In this document: positions 59,793 through 64,000 of the stretch, one piece after another
Numbering within the stretch: position 1 is the first letter of the stretch
Layout of the letters: each line of letters opens with the position of its first letter
Source: Mucor racemosus
Lineage: Eukaryota > Mucoromycota > Mucoromycetes > Mucorales > Mucoraceae
Direction: 5' to 3'
Length of the DNA: 64,000 nucleotides
Assembly (NCBI GenBank): GCA_027405735.1
Contig: JAPEHQ010000021.1
Coordinates: 248,001 to 312,000 of the forward strand
The notes under the pieces: model-generated
The model's input: only the letters and a program-made list of their open reading frames with translations
What the model was told of the DNA's origin: nothing
Database searches by the model: none
Made by a program: the position numbers and the translations under genes

Positions 59793-60659
59793 TTTGAATT
59801 ATATCGAGTCCTTTGCTGTTGAAAAATAAACGTTGAACAAGGGCAAAAAGAGACGTTGAAACTGACTAGAAAAAAAAATTAAACTGCTTCAAGGGTGTTG
59901 TGGGGGGTGCGGCGTCAAGTCCTAGAAGAGGAGAAGAGTGTCAAAGCAGTCAATCCAAACAACATCAGACTTATTTGAATAAGCGATTTTGACATTTGGA
60001 TGTCCAAATCAAGCAGGCAATATTCCAGACGTTAAATTAGCAGTAATGTAAATTGGTAAATGGATAGATAAAAGGTAACTCGTTCTACATTTCATAATAA
60101 AAAGAGATGCTTAAGCCTCCCTAAATTGATGCGAGTATGTTTGTAAAGCGTATTCTATGATGCGGCAATAATAATCAACATCTTGAAGTGGTTTTCCACA
60201 TGTGTACGCCAATTTACCAAGCAATATGCTTTAAATTACTTTGCTCGTTATAGAGCAATTGGTTGATTAAACGAGTGCTTCACAATAAAAATAAAAATAA
60301 AATATAAATGAAACCAAACATCTAGTACACTATCAACATTGTACTAAATTCGTCGTAATGATTGTTTAAATGACATAAACTGAATTCATCTAAAAATGCA
60401 CTAAATTGTAAACGACGTGAACTGCAATTTTTGTAAAACGGATTCCAAATGTAAAACTTGACCTTTTTTCCAAAAAATAAATATTCCCAAATTGCTCCAA
60501 AAACGTATAGTAAGCCCAAGTAGTGTATTAGACAGTTTTGATACACATTTAAAACTTGAGTAATTTTTCAAAGCACAGCTTTACTTAAAAAATAGCTGCT
60601 GATTGACTGTAACACCTATTGACCTAATAACAAACAACATTGACCTAAGTTGTCCTAAT
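59793..60659. other. Gene-free stretch
   Basis: uL15m promoter side (GTGTTGTGGGGGGTGCGGCG, a G-rich patch near 59890) then AT-rich DNA. No gene supported. Confidence 0.4.
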
Positions 60660-61755
60660 TAATTGTTAAAATTTAAGCAAGGTAATCGAGATATCTATTT
60701 TTTGTATTTAGGAAATAGGTTCCACTGAAAGCTACTCAGCCGTATTTTTTTTCAACAAAAACTATTGATTTTTCATTGAGATAACCAAAATAGTAACTCA
60801 AAATATAGCTTCAAACTTATCATCACGGGGTTCCAAAATTTATTTGTTGAAATGAACGAAAAATGATTCAAAAAAACAAAATTCTTTAATGGCTCATTAG
60901 CTGCAAAGTAAGTCGACCTTGCATATTAAATAGTTTTTGTACAGTTTTGGATTCTGCATCCACCTAAATAAAATTCAAATAAACATTTCACATTAAATTT
61001 TGCGTAAAATGCAATTGCAATTTTAGGGGGTTTTTGAAGATACACATCACTTTTTATAAGCATATTTAAAATAAAATAAATTAAAATAATGCGCAAACAG
61101 ATTATCTATCGATCAAGCTATTGCAAAGTTGTCTAGCTCCATTTTTCATAGAGAAAACAACATGTTTATTCAATTTTTTTCATATTCAGAAATTGGGATG
61201 AGGGTATATAAGGGAAAAATGGAAGCTAGAAAAGGAGGTACTTTTTTGTACACATTTTTGAGGATATCTCCACGAAAAATCAATATTTTGAAAAACTCTA
61301 AATTGGATCCGAGAGAGCTTCACGAGCTTAATGACATGAATGCAAAAAAAATGTTGCTCAATTTAACCAATATTTTGAAACCTACTATAAAAATGTCAAA
61401 AAAAATGAAAAAAAATAAAGGTGCTCAGAATTTTTTTATATTAAAATATGTTATAGAGCACTTTAAAACAAGTAAGTTTCATTATTTAAAAGAGTTAGTA
61501 TAGCTTAATGTTTTCTGGAGATATGAAGCTTCAAAGTTTTCAATCCTTTAGCAGTGAAATACGCGTAAAAAATCTGAAACCTTAGCACTGAAAAATTAAT
61601 ATCAACTGTAAAAAATAGGATATTTTCGGATACTTGTTTTTGAATTAAAGGTGAACATCTCAGGTACATTGGCATATAATTTTATCTTGGTGTTATTAAC
61701 TGAAAAAAAAAGTAGAGCAGAGATGAAAAATGAGACCCAGTTTTTAGGAAAAGTG
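60660..61755 (-). repeat. Dispersed repeat R3, inverted copy 3
   Basis: Reverse complement of 31170-32243 and its continuation at 35139-35265, uninterrupted across the point where the Crypton sits in copy 2 (near 60795). It therefore serves as an empty-site reference. A frame at 61129-61503 is also present in copy 2 but differs at many amino-acid-changing positions. Confidence 0.7.
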
Positions 61756-62038
61756 CTAAATCCTTTGTTGGCTCAATTATATAATTTTGCATTTAGATTT
61801 GCTGAAATCGTCCCCGCTACGAGAAGTGGACCTTGCTCAGATCATAAAATTGCACAAGACGCTCATCACCGCCTCAATTGGGATGAACTTTGCTTCTTGT
61901 ACATCCTCATTAAAAGACCTAGACAAAATTTATATGATATTGATCAATCCACCGATAATTTTTTTTATTTATAAACGTTTGATGGGAAATTACAAATATA
62001 TATATGTAACATCTAGAATATTAAAATGTTTTTTGTTT
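61756..62038. other. Short non-repeat stretch with an atypical open frame
   Basis: Less AT-rich than its surroundings between 61800 and 61930. Two overlapping frames continue to about 61974 and 62056. One reads REVDLAQIIKLHKTLITASI, which looks protein-like, but I cannot identify it. It may be a gene fragment next to the R3 copy. Confidence 0.3.
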
Positions 62039-63899
62039 TTAGTTTTTGTTATTTAAAAGAGGCTGATTTTCACCATCAAAATGATGTTCAGGAGATGTAG
62101 ACAAGGAAGTATGGGGAACAGAACCATAGACAGGTTTCATGTGAGGCTCCACAACTTTCTTGTTATTTAAAGATCCAGTGGAGTTTTCACGGCTAGGAGT
62201 AGCTCTAACACCTTGATTTTGACGTTTATGGGCTGTTAATAGACGAGTCAATCTACTGTTTCTTCTGTTTTGAACTTGGCGACGGACAACCCTAATCTTA
62301 TTGTGCACTAGATGAAAATCAAATAAGTTTTTTTTTTTCATTAATGTAACAATTAATCCACCCAACACATACCATCAACGTAAACATCAGTTTCATCAAT
62401 AATCTCTTCACCGATCAATTCTTCAATAACATCCTCAAGGGTAATAACACCCAAAGCACCACGGTGACCTCCAGGATCATCAGAAATTAAAGCCATATGA
62501 CTTTTACCTTCTTGGAAAAAGTTCAAAATATCAAGACAGCTAGTTTCAGGTCCAGTTTCGGGCAAAGTACTGAGTTGGAGATCCTTAACAGGGTGAGCAT
62601 CTTCAGGGTCGTATGTAATTAATCGTTTAGTAAGAAGCATACCGACAAAGTTGAGATTGTCTCCAGGTACATGTACAGGAATACGAGAGTAACCAGCAAG
62701 TAAAATCTATCAAAAAGTAATATTAATTCGGTGTTGCTTGGCCAAATAAACTATTTAATATTTACTCTATCCACAAGGTCCTCATCCAAAATAGCCTCAG
62801 TTGAAAGAGTGAATACATCGGCAATAGGTGTCATAATTTGAGATACTGGCTTTGATCTTAAATCGAGAACAGCGCCAATGATTGTAACCTCATCTTCAGT
62901 CAATGCATCAACATCTGTAGGATTAACTGATTGATGAAGAGAAACGAGAGTCTTCAAACCTAAAATAATTAATTAATTTATATCCATTTCATACTAAAAT
63001 GAAACAAAAATCCACTAACCTGCTTTCTTGTAAATTGTACCATGAGATTCACCCAAGAAGAAATCCAAAAGAAGAGCAGTAGGATAAGCAATAGGATACA
63101 TAACATACATCAATGCAAGAACAAGTCTATAAAATATAATGTCAATTACCATCTAACATTCCATATTATTATCACAACTTACCCAGAAGCCTTTGCACCA
63201 ATCGCTAAACCATAACGTACACAAATTGCTACACAGAAAAAAAAAGAAGTTTTAATAATCATTACCTCGACCGAAACCTTATATAAACTACGTACACTGT
63301 GGAATAACTCTAATTTGTAATAAAAAACTGTTAATATTTCACCCAAATATTGATTAAATTCTAAACTTACTCTCCAAAAATAACAATCAAAGCAGTAGAA
63401 ACAACAACGGCTTTCCAACCACCACCAAGAACACCATCCAAAATGATAGGCAATGTTTCATTTACAATAACATTCGATAAAAGCAAAGTAACCAAGACCC
63501 AATGTTTACCACGACTGAGCAATTTCAAGACTTGCTTGGCATACTTTTTTTCTGATTCTGTACCAGATTGAATAAGAACATGAAGGTTTGTTTCGTCCAT
63601 ACCCATCAAAGCAAGTGTAAGACCTAATAGAATGATGCTGAACATTAGCGTCATCGCCTTGGACTGTATCGATTATTCTTACCTGCAAAAGCACCACCCG
63701 TTAAAACAAGTACCATAATAATGGCTAGTTTCTCGTAAAATTCGGGAGAACCATAATCAATTTCAGGCTCTTCGACAGCAACTTCTTGATTGGTATATTG
63801 GCTCAAAGGATGGCCATAGATGCTTGAAGTAAGAGAAACAGTTGTCAAGATGATGGTTCGTATAGAACCTAGATGAGATATACTTTTTGTATTCGGCAT
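62039..63899 (-). CDS. mam3: Mam3/CNNM-type membrane protein with CBS domains
   Basis: Eight exons: 63899-63683, 63623-63371, 63309-63296 (14 nt), 63228-63183, 63126-63020, 62959-62766, 62706-62373 and 62307-62039, giving 477 residues. Yeast Mam3 is a vacuolar protein in metal homeostasis; animal CNNM and bacterial CorC relatives handle Mg2+. A hydrophobic N-terminus (probable signal) precedes the DUF21 membrane domain with spans around [60 protein letters not shown] and [20 protein letters not shown]. The signature VIFGEVIPQSICVRYG exists only if the 14-nt exon is included. The paired CBS region runs from [15 protein letters not shown] through [20 protein letters not shown] to [20 protein letters not shown]. 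The C-terminal 85 residues are polar. Confidence 0.94.
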
Positions 63900-63982
63900 C
63901 AAACAAATAGGATTATAAAGAAGGAAAGGAAGAAATAAAAGAATCAAAACTAGGCATTCTGTTATTACGTTTCAACCTTCTG

Positions 63983-64000
63983 TTTTTTTTTTTTTTTTTT
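63983..64000 (+). repeat. T-run at the window edge
   Basis: At least 18 consecutive T reach the last base, upstream of the mam3 start. Its true length cannot be judged from this window. Confidence 0.8.

Noticed and set aside
1..64000. CRISPR arrays, rRNA and tRNA genes
   Set aside because: No regularly spaced short repeats with spacers, no rRNA-like sequence and no convincing tRNA B-box with a matching acceptor stem was seen on reading; a tRNA could still be missed without a scanner.

Overview
The window looks like nuclear DNA of a Mucoromycota (probably Mucorales) fungus. It is very AT-rich. Genes are compact and cut by many short introns (mostly 45-110 nt, GT..AG, CTAAC/CTAAT-like branch sites), and the proteins are typically fungal. 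The species cannot be read from the sequence. All gene models were spliced by hand; for each one the exon phases were checked so that the joined exons stay in frame.

Layout. 1-5.2 kb: repeats only. 5.2-10.8 kb: a conserved fungal protein of unknown function (-), a Gvp36-like BAR protein (+) and a large protein with a lipase-like alpha/beta-hydrolase core (+). 10.8-19.1 kb: repeat island with solo LTRs, a 177-bp tandem array and old dispersed repeats. 19.1-29.9 kb: five consecutive + strand housekeeping genes: poly(A)-binding protein, a CDKN3/dual-specificity-like phosphatase, COG5, a Pfa4-type DHHC palmitoyltransferase and a FAM72 homologue. 30-45 kb: a second, larger repeat island. It contains an apparently intact Crypton-type tyrosine-recombinase transposon (about 32.24-35.15 kb), a three-deep nest of solo LTRs, further LTR insertions and long inverted copies of the repeat seen at the window start. 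45.2-51.7 kb: an unrecognised Ser/Thr-rich protein (-), a DENND6-type Rab GEF (-) and, divergent from it, a fungal multi-pass membrane protein (+). 51.7-56 kb: repeat plus a decayed multi-exon gene carrying in-frame stops. 56.1-59.8 kb: mitochondrial serine hydroxymethyltransferase and mitochondrial ribosomal protein uL15m (both -). 60.7-61.8 kb: inverted repeat copy. 62.0-63.9 kb: a Mam3/CNNM-type CBS membrane protein (-).

The housekeeping genes are not a pathway cluster, although membrane traffic is over-represented (BAR protein, COG5, Pfa4, DENND6). The most notable content is the mobile DNA. The Crypton has sharp ends because it interrupts a repeat whose uninterrupted copies lie elsewhere in the window. 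Several solo LTRs are defined by TG..CA ends and 5-bp target duplications, and for some by an empty-site copy within the window. I see no CRISPR array, operon or convincing tRNA, as expected for such a locus.
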